From Haloarcula salinisoli (GTDB lineage Archaea > Halobacteriota > Halobacteria > Halobacteriales > Haloarculaceae): a DNA stretch of 64,000 bases. The stretch covers positions 148,319 through 212,318 of the forward strand of contig NZ_RKLQ01000005.1 of NCBI RefSeq assembly GCF_019599405.1, written 5' to 3'. This document shows positions 43,533 through 52,902 of this stretch, one piece after another. Each line of letters begins with the position of its first letter. The first letter of the stretch is position 1. The position numbers and the translations under genes were made by a program. The notes beneath the pieces are model-generated. The model had not been told where the DNA came from. It did no database searches and saw nothing but the letters and a program-made list of their open reading frames with translations.

Positions 43533-46388
43533 ATGTCTGAGCAATCATTCACCGACGAAGAGGGTGTACCAGATAACGTCGCCATCGAGTCGAAGCTACC
43601 CTTGAATGCAATCGACATCGAGAGCCAGAAAGACATGGAGTCGGGGCGCTACCACTCCCTCCGGAGCCTCCACAAGTGGTTTGCCGCCCGGCCGACGCCG
43701 GCAGTCCGGCTCGCCGTTCTCGCATCGGTGTATCCGGGTGAGATCGACTCCGACGAACTCCTCCGGCTGATGAAGATCGGGCCGAAGGAACTCGACAGCG
43801 GTCTCGCAGAGTTCGTCGAGAACAAGTTCACCGAGGAGAAGGGGAGCGGCACCCTCGACGACCACTACGGCTATCCGAACCCCAACACGCAGTCGCCGAC
43901 AAAGGCGGAGATCGAGAAGCTGCAGGGAACGCTCCGGGAGGCGTGGGGCGGGGACCTGCCGACGATCCTCGATCCGACTGCTGGCCGAGGCATCATCCCC
44001 TTCGAGGCGATCCGCTATGGCCTCCCGGCGAAGGCCAACGAACTGAACCCCGTCCCGTCGCTCATCCTGAAAGCGGGGCTGGAGTATGCGCCGAAGGTCG
44101 GGTCACTCGACCCAGATATTCGGGAGTGGCGAGACAAGATCCACGAGACAGCCAAGGAGAACATCGAGCCATACTACCCGACGGAGGAGCCGGACCGGCA
44201 GATCCTGAACTCCGCCCTCACATACATCATCCAGTGTGATTCCTGTGGAGGGGAGATTCCACTCGTCTCGAAGTGGTGGCTGAACAAGGACTCCGACGGT
44301 GGAGATGTTACAGTACCAGTATACGAAGATGGAGCAGTTCGCTATACGTATTCTCGGGTAGAGAGTTCTCCAGACGGATTTGATCCTGATGAAGGTCCTC
44401 TTCGAGGAGAAAGTGCCGAGTGTCCTCACTGTGGGGTCATCAACCAACAGGAAAGCGTACAGCAGAAGATCAAAAGTGAAGACTTCGAATTCAGCATATA
44501 CGGAGTAAACTACGAAACAGCCACAGGAGAGCGCAAATATAGAGCAGGGAACGAACTTGATGAACAGGGGATGGCAAAGGCAGCCGAGAGAGTCGAATCT
44601 GACTTTGACCTTCTAACCTTCCTGAGTGAGCCGGTTGACGTGAGTAGCCGGATCAGTGATCCCAGTAGTTATGGAATGGAAGAATGGCGAGACATATTCA
44701 CCCCTCGGCAACTCGTAGTCCAGTACGAATTTTATAAATCATTCGAGCAGTTCAAACCAGAGATTCGTAGTGAGTACGATGATGAGACGGCAAATGCCCT
44801 CCTAACAGTACTCACTCTGTCTGCGAGCAGGTCTATGAACTACAACACTCGACTGAACCAGTGGCGAGACCTATTCGGCTACGGTAGCCACCTCTTCACC
44901 GATAATAACCTCATTCTGAAGAAAATGTCTGTGGACAACAACTTGTCTGCGCCACGGCGAGGATATCGGAAGCACTCCGACCATGTTATCGATTCTTATG
45001 AGACCCTCGTTTCTTACGTGACTGACATGGAGCCGGCTGATGTGCTCTCTTCGGATGCTGCCGATCTGACCTCTCACTGGGAGCCGGGAAGCGTAGATGC
45101 AGCAATCGTGGATCCGCCGTACTACAGCAGTATCATGTACGCGGAACTCTCGGACGTGTTCTATGTTATCCAGAAGGAGTATCTGGAAGACGTCCACCCC
45201 GAGATTTACGGGTCGAATCTCACCGACAAAGACAACGAGGCGGTGGCGAACCCGTATCGGTTTGAGGAGATCGCCGACGACGAGCAGTCGAAGGATGATC
45301 TCGCAGACGAACACTACGAGAGCAAGATGGAGGAGATCTTCGCAGAGGTGCAGGAACTCCTCAGCCCCGGCGGCGTGATGACCGTCATGTTCACCCACCG
45401 GGAGATGGACGCGTGGGACACCCTCACCTCCGCGCTCATCAGTGCGGGGTTCACCATCACGGCCACTCACCCCATCAAGACGGAGATGTCCGACCGGATC
45501 GGCGTCCAGGGGAAAGCCAGCGCCGACAGTTCCATCTTCCTCGTCGCTCGGAAAGAGGAGGCCCAATCCCCTTCACGGACGCTCTGGGAGGAGGTTCAGG
45601 ACGACATCCGACAGGCGGCCCGGGACCAAGCCGAGGAAATCCTCGATTCAGGGTACAACATCTCGAAGACGGACACGGCCATCGCCGCCTACGGCCCGAC
45701 GCTCCAGAAGTACGCCGAGGAGTATCCCGTTGTGAACAAGAAGGGCGAGGAGATCCGGCCCCGGGAGGCGCTGAGTCAGGCCCGAGAGGCGGTCACTGGC
45801 GTCCTCGCAGAGCGGTTCCTCAAGACGGACGGTATTGAACAGATTGACTCGCTTTCGCGCTGGTACATCCTCTCCTGGCTTATATACGAGAACGACACAA
45901 TCCCCTACGATGAGGCGCGACAGTTGGGCGTGGCTGCCAACGTCGATATTGACAACATCAAGCGTTCAACAAAAATCTGGGGTAAGAGCGGCAAAGACAT
46001 CCAGCTAAAGGACCACACTGATCGTGTCCAAGATATCGTCATGCTGAAGAGCGACAGCGCAGATAACCCGTCCTCTCGGAAGTACCCGGTAAACCCGACT
46101 GACACACGGTTTACTTACAACATTGATGCTGTCCACTCAGCCATCCACGTCTACGAGCGGGAGGGAGCGCGCGCAGCTTGGCAGTGGCTCTCGGATCGAA
46201 ACCTCAAGTCCAATCGGGAGTTTGAGGTGACAGTTACCGCGCTACTGGAAGTACTCCCCGCTGAATCTGATATGCGTGAAACTCTTGTTAATCTCGTCTC
46301 TGGTGAGACCGGCGATTACCTTGACATCAACCTCAGTCATATCGATATGACGAAAGAGGGGCAGACCGAGCTCAGCGATCACCAATAA
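43533..46388 (+). CDS. DUF1156 DNA methylase of an Hma-type defence system
   Basis: 951 residues from the ATG at 43533 (MSEQSFTDEEG); a frame open to 43434 lies inside the DUF3780 gene. The N-terminus has the DUF1156 signature (RYHSLRSLHKWFAARP). Motif I is LDPTAGRGIIPFEA at about 147 and motif IV is VDPPYYSS at about 527, as in N6-adenine or N4-cytosine amino-methylases. A zinc ribbon between them uses CDSCGG and CPHCG. The region between motifs (about 44290-44950) is notably AT-richer than both ends, suggesting replacement by recombination. It probably marks self DNA. The stop overlaps the helicase ATG by one base. Confidence 0.88.
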   Translation: MSEQSFTDEEGVPDNVAIESKLPLNAIDIESQKDMESGRYHSLRSLHKWFAARPTPAVRLAVLASVYPGEIDSDELLRLMKIGPKELDSGLAEFVENKFTEEKGSGTLDDHYGYPNPNTQSPTKAEIEKLQGTLREAWGGDLPTILDPTAGRGIIPFEAIRYGLPAKANELNPVPSLILKAGLEYAPKVGSLDPDIREWRDKIHETAKENIEPYYPTEEPDRQILNSALTYIIQCDSCGGEIPLVSKWWLNKDSDGGDVTVPVYEDGAVRYTYSRVESSPDGFDPDEGPLRGESAECPHCGVINQQESVQQKIKSEDFEFSIYGVNYETATGERKYRAGNELDEQGMAKAAERVESDFDLLTFLSEPVDVSSRISDPSSYGMEEWRDIFTPRQLVVQYEFYKSFEQFKPEIRSEYDDETANALLTVLTLSASRSMNYNTRLNQWRDLFGYGSHLFTDNNLILKKMSVDNNLSAPRRGYRKHSDHVIDSYETLVSYVTDMEPADVLSSDAADLTSHWEPGSVDAAIVDPPYYSSIMYAELSDVFYVIQKEYLEDVHPEIYGSNLTDKDNEAVANPYRFEEIADDEQSKDDLADEHYESKMEEIFAEVQELLSPGGVMTVMFTHREMDAWDTLTSALISAGFTITATHPIKTEMSDRIGVQGKASADSSIFLVARKEEAQSPSRTLWEEVQDDIRQAARDQAEEILDSGYNISKTDTAIAAYGPTLQKYAEEYPVVNKKGEEIRPREALSQAREAVTGVLAERFLKTDGIEQIDSLSRWYILSWLIYENDTIPYDEARQLGVAANVDIDNIKRSTKIWGKSGKDIQLKDHTDRVQDIVMLKSDSADNPSSRKYPVNPTDTRFTYNIDAVHSAIHVYEREGARAAWQWLSDRNLKSNREFEVTVTALLEVLPAESDMRETLVNLVSGETGDYLDINLSHIDMTKEGQTELSDHQ

Positions 46389-49300
46389 TGACCCTCAGGG
46401 ACGTCTCGTGGGAGCCGGTGTACGAGAGCGAGTTCCGGACCAACCGGACGCTCATGGAGACGTTCTACCGGCCATTCCTCAACGAGGTCATCCGCTACGA
46501 CCGGCTCGCCGGCTATCTGAGTCTGCGTAGTCTGGCGCACGCTCTCGAAGGGGTTGACTCCCTCCTCGAGACTGATGGAACAGTACGTGTCATCGCTGGA
46601 GCCGACCTCCAGAAGCGCGAGAAGGGAGCGATGTTCCCTGACGCAGATGAACCCCTCGAACCGTGGGTTGAGTCCCAACTCACCATCATCGCGACCCTCC
46701 TCGACCGCGGCGACCTCCAAATCAAGGTCGGCGACCCCAAAGGCGGTGACGGGCTCTTTCACCCGAAGCTCGGCATCGGTGTGGACCGCGAGGGCAATAA
46801 GATCAGCTTCGAGGGGAGCATCAACGAGACGCTCAGTGCGTGGCAGTACAACTACGAGCGCTTCAAAGTGCATCGCTCCTGGAGTCGCGGCGAAGCGAAG
46901 TACGTTGAGGAAGATGTCTCGACGTTCAACGCGCTCTGGAACGGCTTCCATCCCTCCGTCGATGTCTTCGAGCTCGACGAAGCTGCACGCCAGGACCTCA
47001 TCGACTGGAAGGACACCGATGGAACGCTCGACGAACACGTCGAACGCGTCAAGAATCACGACCCCCAGAAGACCGTTCCGGAAGACGATACCGCCGGCGT
47101 TGTCTCAATCGCTGGGCGCACGCCGGGAGGAATCCATCTCGCAGAGGAGATTTCTACTGTTACGCCCTGGCCACATCAGCGGACGATTTCCGATACAGCA
47201 GTCAGTATCTATCCGAATAACCTCTTGTTCTGTGACGAGGTGGGGCTCGGCAAAACCATCGAGGCAGGCCTGACCCTCTCACGGCTGATGCAGGTGGGTG
47301 AGGTAGAGACCGCTCTATTTCTAGTGCCCGCAGGCTTGGTCCAGCAGTGGCAGAACGAACTTCTGGACCGGTTCAACATTCACGCCTACTACCACGAGCG
47401 GTCCTACGACGGTGACCATATGATTGGGCCTCTCGGGGACGCAGAGAATCACCGCATTACGACGTCCGGAACCACCGACGCCGACACGTGGGAAAACACA
47501 CCGATTGGATCGTTTGTTACTGAGAGAGATGGGCCGACCGTTGTGATTGAGTCGTGGCATACCGCCCGCCGCGAAAACAATCAGACGCATGTCGCACCAC
47601 GGACCGACGATGACGTGTGGGATCTGACGGTCGTAGACGAGGCACACAGCGCCCGCGAAGAGACGAAGCTCTACGACCTTCTTGGCCAGGTCGAAGACGC
47701 TTCGCGGTGTCTCTATGCGCTTACAGCGACGCCCATGCAGCTGAACGTCGGCGAGCTCTACGACCTCCTCCGGCTGTGTGATCTACCCCAAGGCTGGGAT
47801 GACAAGGAGCGATTCGTCGAGTTCTTCGAGACCCGACAGGCACTGGGGGATAGCCTCGACACTGTCGGCTCTCGCTATCAGAGTATCACGGATGGCCAGC
47901 AGCAAGTCCTCCAGCAGTTCCAAAAGGAACTAGACCTCGAAGAGGGTGAGGGACGACCCAAGATCGAGCGCATCGGGCAGCTCATCCACGAACACCTCAC
48001 GTCAAATCCGGGCTATGACAAGCAAGCCAACGCGCTGGTCGATTCGACAACGACAGAATCGATCCAACAGCGCAAAGCCCTTGAGAAACTCGTCGGTGTC
48101 CGAGAGACTTCGTCTCGGTTCGACGATCCGCGCTCGCTCATATTCGACTGTGGCCCGACAGAGTGGAGTGCGTTAGTTGAGGCATCCCAGTGGGCGACAC
48201 CAGTGCAGTCCCGTATTTTCCGGAACACACGTGCGGTTCTGGAGCAGTGTCAGGAGATTGGGTTGCTCGACGATACGGTCCCGACACGGGATGTCGAGAC
48301 GAAGCGGATTGAATTGGGAGATGCAGCGCCGCTCTACGATCAAGTAGAGCAGTATATTGATGAAACGTACAAGCAGTCACAGAAGGTGCTGACCGGGAAG
48401 GAGAAACTGGCGCTGGGCTTCGTGATGACCACGTACCGTCAGCGCCTGACGAGCAGTTTGCACGCGATCACGCAGAGCCTCCAGCGTCGGATGGAAAAGC
48501 TCGACGAGAAGGTCGAGGACATGACCGAGGAAGTCTCCGACCTCAGTCAAGATGCCGGTGTGACGGAGGCGACAATCGACGAGGCGATCGGGCAAGCATC
48601 CCTTGACGCATACCAACCGAGTAGCCGTGGCGCAGCGGATGTAATTCAGGCGGAGCGGGCTGCTCTCCAAGAGTTCGTGGATGATCTCAACCAAGCACAT
48701 ACAGATCCGAAGATTGCCCAACTACGCCGCGATATCCGTTCGCTTCGACAGAGCGCTCGGGATAACATCATTATTTTCACCCAGTATCACGACACACTCG
48801 AACACATCCGTGAGACGCTGACTGATACGCATCCAAACGTCGGGACATACAGTGGTGGGGGTGGGATGCAGTTCGATGAGCCGACCGGCAAGTGGGTCAA
48901 CGTCGGCAAAGAAGCCATCAAGCGTGACTTCACTGATGGGGATACGAATATCCTGATCTGTACAGACAGCGCGAGTGAGGGGTTGAATCTCCAGACTGCT
49001 GACGCGTTAATCAATTTTGATCTGCCGTGGAATCCGATGCGTGTCGAACAGCGCATCGGTCGTATCGACCGTATTGGGCAGAAGAACGAGGTCGTGAAAA
49101 TCATCAATTACGCATACAAGGACAGCATCGACGGCGATATCTACGAAGAACTGGAGGGACGGTTGCAGCTGTTTGAGAACGTGGTCGGGCCGATGCGTCC
49201 CGTCTTGAACAGTATTGAACAGGATATCAAAGACGCCGTCATGGGAGGGTCCGGGTCCGAGGACACCCAAGCGGCTAGTGAGCAAGTCGTTGCCGAAGCA

Positions 49301-50026
49301 GATTCCCGGGCGAAACAGGCTCAACAAAAGGCTGAGGAGACCGGTCTAGCGAGTCAGTCAGGTGAGGCGGCGACACGAGAGGCGATTATCGAAAGCTCTG
49401 GGCTTGATGGATGGGAGCCGTATTGCTATCCGGCCTTCGAAGAGGTAGGGACTGGCAATCGTTCGTATGAACCGCTCGTAAGCTTAGAGACCATTGAGAC
49501 CCAACTCACGCAGAGCGACCGGCTTGAGGCAGCGGAGTGGGGGTTCACTGCATTGCGGAATCACACTCGTGCCGATGGCTTTGACGACGTCGTCAACGAC
49601 GCCTATGTGCTGGCATTACCAGACGAGGGCGAGGTCGCGATACCGGACTCATTGGGTGAGACAGCACAGGCAGAACTCGGCGGTGGCAGCGGCATTGTCG
49701 TGACGTTCAAACCAGAAATCGCTGAAAAGTATCCGTCGATTCGATTGCTGCTACCTGGCGATCCGCTGTTTGCAGCACTCGTCAGAGAAGCAACCCCTGA
49801 GACAATGGACTGTCTGGAATTCGTCTGCGGGCGGCGTGGAACGAGCGGGTCTGCTGTTACTCGCAGTAACGATCTCTCTGATGCAACACAAGCGACTGTT
49901 GTGGAGCCAGCGACGACGAGTGAGGGGGTTGATGAGCTTCTTGGTGGAACCAGTACATTCAGGGAACCCGATGAAGCTGAGCAGGTTGTTTTGGACTGGC
50001 TATCGAAGCTCTCGATAGATCGCTAA
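46388..50026 (+). CDS. PLD-SNF2 helicase of an Hma-type defence system
   Basis: 1212 residues. The N-terminus carries a phospholipase-D-like half site, HPKLGIGVDREGNKISFEGS plus IN, at about 125-145. A SNF2/SF2 motor follows: Walker A DEVGLGKTIEAGL near 285, motif II VVDEAHSA near 416, motif V DSASEGLNLQTADALINFDL near 865 and motif VI VEQRIGRIDRIGQ near 885. The PLD-helicase fusion is the usual effector partner of DUF499/DUF1156 genes and may translocate on and cut unmodified DNA. It ends the coupled operon. Confidence 0.88.
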   Translation: MTLRDVSWEPVYESEFRTNRTLMETFYRPFLNEVIRYDRLAGYLSLRSLAHALEGVDSLLETDGTVRVIAGADLQKREKGAMFPDADEPLEPWVESQLTIIATLLDRGDLQIKVGDPKGGDGLFHPKLGIGVDREGNKISFEGSINETLSAWQYNYERFKVHRSWSRGEAKYVEEDVSTFNALWNGFHPSVDVFELDEAARQDLIDWKDTDGTLDEHVERVKNHDPQKTVPEDDTAGVVSIAGRTPGGIHLAEEISTVTPWPHQRTISDTAVSIYPNNLLFCDEVGLGKTIEAGLTLSRLMQVGEVETALFLVPAGLVQQWQNELLDRFNIHAYYHERSYDGDHMIGPLGDAENHRITTSGTTDADTWENTPIGSFVTERDGPTVVIESWHTARRENNQTHVAPRTDDDVWDLTVVDEAHSAREETKLYDLLGQVEDASRCLYALTATPMQLNVGELYDLLRLCDLPQGWDDKERFVEFFETRQALGDSLDTVGSRYQSITDGQQQVLQQFQKELDLEEGEGRPKIERIGQLIHEHLTSNPGYDKQANALVDSTTTESIQQRKALEKLVGVRETSSRFDDPRSLIFDCGPTEWSALVEASQWATPVQSRIFRNTRAVLEQCQEIGLLDDTVPTRDVETKRIELGDAAPLYDQVEQYIDETYKQSQKVLTGKEKLALGFVMTTYRQRLTSSLHAITQSLQRRMEKLDEKVEDMTEEVSDLSQDAGVTEATIDEAIGQASLDAYQPSSRGAADVIQAERAALQEFVDDLNQAHTDPKIAQLRRDIRSLRQSARDNIIIFTQYHDTLEHIRETLTDTHPNVGTYSGGGGMQFDEPTGKWVNVGKEAIKRDFTDGDTNILICTDSASEGLNLQTADALINFDLPWNPMRVEQRIGRIDRIGQKNEVVKIINYAYKDSIDGDIYEELEGRLQLFENVVGPMRPVLNSIEQDIKDAVMGGSGSEDTQAASEQVVAEADSRAKQAQQKAEETGLASQSGEAATREAIIESSGLDGWEPYCYPAFEEVGTGNRSYEPLVSLETIETQLTQSDRLEAAEWGFTALRNHTRADGFDDVVNDAYVLALPDEGEVAIPDSLGETAQAELGGGSGIVVTFKPEIAEKYPSIRLLLPGDPLFAALVREATPETMDCLEFVCGRRGTSGSAVTRSNDLSDATQATVVEPATTSEGVDELLGGTSTFREPDEAEQVVLDWLSKLSIDR

Positions 50027-50028
50027 AA

Positions 50029-50040
50029 GGAAGTGCTTCC
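50029..50040 (+). terminator. Small palindrome after the helicase gene
   Basis: GGAAGTGCTTCC, 5-bp arms around TG, 3 bases after the helicase stop. There is no T-run beyond it, so its role as a terminator is weakly supported. Confidence 0.3.
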
Positions 50041-50095
50041 TACGGACCCCTCAAAAGGTGGATAACTTATACACTCGGTCGAGGCCGCAGAAAGT

Positions 50096-50902
50096 ATGCC
50101 CGAAATCGGCATCTACGCCCGTGTCTCGACGACAGACCAAGACCCACAACGACAACTCGACGAACTTCGGGAGTTTGCCAGAGACACGTACGATGAGCCA
50201 GAGATTAACGCCTATGCAGACATCATCGGTGGTACTGAAACTGCCCGTGGTGAAGAGTACCAGCGGCTCCGTTCAGATATCGAAGACGGTTCTTTGGATG
50301 TAGTCGTCGTTCACGAGCTGTCCCGACTCTCCCGACTCGGTGCTGGCGAAATCCACGACTTCCTCGAGTTCTGTCTTAGCCATGAAACCAGCATTCAAGA
50401 TTTAGAAGTCGGACTCGAAATCAGCCTTGAGGATGACCTCGTCGATAGAGCTGTGAGTCAGCTGATTGCTGGTGTGATGGGCGACCTCGCTCGTGTCGAG
50501 CACAAACAGAAGCTCCGCCGGATTCAATCCGGCATCGACGCTGCAAAAGAGGCCGGCCGATGGACTGGACGGCCCCCGGCGGGGTTTGACGTCGAAGATG
50601 GCTATCTTCAGGTCAACGCTGACGAGTTCCTAACTATTCGACGCGCACTCGAACGCATTGAGCAAGGCTATACATACGCTGAAGCGGCTGATGGAACGCC
50701 CGTTGCCGAGTCAACGTTGCGAGTACTCCACGATGACCGCCGTGACCTCTATTTCTACGCTGCAGCTGCGGATGAGCGGCTTCAAGCCGCCGCGCAAGAA
50801 CTCGAACCACTAGAGAAACCAGATATTCCCGATGACACTAGACTCCCCGAGCAGGACATCCGAACTATCGTTCGCGATGAGATCCATCGCCACCAGCAGT
50901 AA
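50096..50902 (+). CDS. Serine recombinase (resolvase/invertase family)
   Basis: 268 residues. The N-terminal catalytic domain begins IGIYARVSTTDQDPQRQLDE, with the catalytic serine in RVS (S11), and contains VHELSRLSRLGAGEIHDFLE, the conserved arginine-bearing helix. A C-terminal region with TYAEAADGTPVAESTLRVLH is HTH-like. It lies 70 bp after the helicase with its own TATA-like stretch (GGATAACTTATACACTC). It could mobilise or invert the island; no flanking crossover site was found. Confidence 0.85.
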   Translation: MPEIGIYARVSTTDQDPQRQLDELREFARDTYDEPEINAYADIIGGTETARGEEYQRLRSDIEDGSLDVVVVHELSRLSRLGAGEIHDFLEFCLSHETSIQDLEVGLEISLEDDLVDRAVSQLIAGVMGDLARVEHKQKLRRIQSGIDAAKEAGRWTGRPPAGFDVEDGYLQVNADEFLTIRRALERIEQGYTYAEAADGTPVAESTLRVLHDDRRDLYFYAAAADERLQAAAQELEPLEKPDIPDDTRLPEQDIRTIVRDEIHRHQQ

Positions 50903-51042
50903 CTCTCTCAATGCCACCAGCTGTAATAGCAGACCTGCACTGTGGCTGCGCTCACTCAGAGGGTTGACCATTATCCTCTGAATAGTTTGAGCACACTCAC
51001 TAGCACGTGTTAGAGGTCCCCTCTCTCCAATTCCGACGGCCT

Positions 51043-51474
51043 TCAGTCTTGATCGCCCGGACGGTCGACGGCTTCAGCGGCCTCAATTTCGTCTGTTTTC
51101 TCGACTTCGGCGAACATGGCGCGATACGCATCGGGCTCAAAGAGGTTGTTTCGGTCGAAGAGGTCACGGGCAGCGTCGGTGAGCTGGAAGAACCGATACG
51201 GCTGGCCGCGTTGGAGCCCTTCCCGGTCCCGTTCGACAACCTTGACTAGCCCCACCTTCTTCAGCCGGGAGAGATGATCGGTGAGTGTCGATGCTGCGAC
51301 GCTCGGATTGTAATATTCGAGCTCCTTCTTCGAGGGTGCTCCTTTCGGATGGCCGACGATGGTGCCGATGATGTTCGCGCGGGTTGTGTCGTCCAGCGAA
51401 CCCAACGCTGTAATCGGATTCAGGCCGGACATCTCCTCGCTGGGCCTGAATCGGGTGGAATCGGGGCGAGACAT
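51043..51474 (-). CDS. Winged-helix transcription regulator (ArsR-like)
   Basis: 143 residues. The core is LDDTTRANIIGTIVGHPKGA, SVAASTLTDHLSRLKKVGLV and KVVERDREGLQRGQPYRFFQ, a standard wHTH with recognition helix and wing. There are no paired cysteines typical of metal-sensing ArsR proteins. It is divergent from the gene at 51598; a dyad (51483-51523) just upstream of its ATG is a candidate autoregulatory site. It marks the left end of the metal island, but sensing of metal is not shown. Confidence 0.75.
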   Translation of the reverse strand: MSRPDSTRFRPSEEMSGLNPITALGSLDDTTRANIIGTIVGHPKGAPSKKELEYYNPSVAASTLTDHLSRLKKVGLVKVVERDREGLQRGQPYRFFQLTDAARDLFDRNNLFEPDAYRAMFAEVEKTDEIEAAEAVDRPGDQD

Positions 51475-51482
51475 CGTGTATG

Positions 51483-51523
51483 GATTTTCATCGTCCAGTC
51501 AAATAACCATTTCGGTGAAAATC
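51483..51523. promoter_or_regulatory. Dyad operator candidate between divergent genes
   Basis: GATTTTCA (51483-51490) and TGAAAATC (51516-51523), perfect 8-base inverted arms separated by 25 bases, placed 8 bases before the wHTH start codon. Confidence 0.5.
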
Positions 51524-51597
51524 GAAGTGGTATCTGAAGTTTCCCCGCGTTTCACTTTCAGCCCGTTTTCCGTACCGTTAGGTAGCGGTGGTTTGTG

Positions 51598-52182
51598 ATG
51601 GCCAATATGACTACCGACGATGGAATGCGGGCAGTTATCGACAAATTGGGTTCGACACCTGGTGAGACACTCACACCTGAACGCGTCGAGGCAATTCAGA
51701 CGGCGATGCATGAGGAGCTCGGTCGGTTCATCAACACGACATCGTACTTCGTACTCGGTTCGTATGCTGAGGAGGAGCGGCCACGACTGGAAGCAGTACG
51801 GGACCACCTTGCGTCCGAGGTCCAGCATTCAAGCACGGACGAAGAGGTTGAAGCGTTCCTAATGGACGAGATTCTAGATATTTCGGAGTTCTTTACGTCG
51901 AAATTCAAGCTCTTAGCGAGCTACGCTGACAATATCGTTGGCGTGTACGAACACTCCAAGGGAGGCCATGCCTGGGAAGCAGGCTACATCGACCAGCCGA
52001 CGTATCGGGACCGAACCAGAGCGTTCTACCGGTCCTACGATACTGAGGAAGAAGAGTATGCAGCCTATGACGCGATGTTCGCACACTACCTGTTGTCGAT
52101 GGAGCGGGTCGACCGTGCAAACACCTGGACGGACCCAGATGACCTTCTCGAGGAAGTACGGGCAGCATATGTAGACCAGTGA
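51598..52182 (+). CDS. Helical hypothetical protein
   Basis: 194 residues from the ATG at 51598 (MANMTTDDGMRAVID). It is almost entirely acidic alpha-helix, with TSYFVLGSYAEEERPRLEAV in the middle and RAFYRSYDTEEEEYAAYDAM later. It has no metal-ligand cluster, membrane helix or known fold. It is divergent from the wHTH regulator across the dyad operator, so it may be a regulated target. Function unknown. Confidence 0.6.
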   Translation: MANMTTDDGMRAVIDKLGSTPGETLTPERVEAIQTAMHEELGRFINTTSYFVLGSYAEEERPRLEAVRDHLASEVQHSSTDEEVEAFLMDEILDISEFFTSKFKLLASYADNIVGVYEHSKGGHAWEAGYIDQPTYRDRTRAFYRSYDTEEEEYAAYDAMFAHYLLSMERVDRANTWTDPDDLLEEVRAAYVDQ

Positions 52183-52221
52183 GGTGAGTATCACCCACAC
52201 GGACGCAACTGTGGAATTGGT

Positions 52222-52902
52222 TCAGTCTCGTTTCTTCCCAGTAACTACATAGACAGTCCCTCCGTGAAACGCCTTCATAGAGACCTCCGTGAACATATCT
52301 TCGACAGACCGTGCTATTGGAGCGTCGGGATACCAGTTGGTAATGTACGCGGAGACGCCTTCGACGAGCGGGTTGAGCCAGCGAAGCGGTGCAGTCTGGA
52401 ACGACCGAGCGTCGAGAACTGCAATGCGTCCTCCGGGCCGCAAAACGTCGGATATTCCCGCTACGACTGCCTCGACATCGCCCATCGCGCTCAAGGAGAG
52501 TGTCGCGCACACCCTATCGAAGCGGTCATTCGCCAGTGGCAGTCTCCTAGCGTCGGCTCGAAGTACTTCGACTTCACAGTCCAACTGTTCGCCGCGTTCC
52601 TTCGCCCGCTTGACCATGCCGGGGCTGGCGTCGACGCCCACGATAGTCCCAGTCGGACCAATGGCGTCGGCAAGACGCTCAAAGTTTGGACCGGGCCCAC
52701 ATCCAACATCGAGGATGGTATCACCGGGGTCCAGCGAGAGGGCGGCGACCGTCCGGTCGCGAAATTCGCCCGTGCGGCCAAGAAGAAAGGCCGTGACAAA
52801 GGCGGCGTACACCCGGTCGTGTCGGCTCCACCAGTCGTAGACGCACTGGCTGTGCGTGTGGTTGCGACGGTCGAAGGCCCACTGGCGGAATGGGTCAATC
52901 AC
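52222..52902 (-). CDS. Class I SAM-dependent methyltransferase
   Basis: 226 residues. Motif I is [20 protein letters not shown], then [34 protein letters not shown] and [16 protein letters not shown], the UbiE/Methyltransf_11 layout. Its ATG overlaps the stop of the P-type ATPase (ATGA at 52899-52902), so they are co-translated. This suggests a role in metal handling, for example methylating a small metal(loid) or a lipid, but it lacks the cysteine set expected of ArsM. Substrate unknown. Confidence 0.8.
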   Translation of the reverse strand: MIDPFRQWAFDRRNHTHSQCVYDWWSRHDRVYAAFVTAFLLGRTGEFRDRTVAALSLDPGDTILDVGCGPGPNFERLADAIGPTGTIVGVDASPGMVKRAKERGEQLDCEVEVLRADARRLPLANDRFDRVCATLSLSAMGDVEAVVAGISDVLRPGGRIAVLDARSFQTAPLRWLNPLVEGVSAYITNWYPDAPIARSVEDMFTEVSMKAFHGGTVYVVTGKKRD

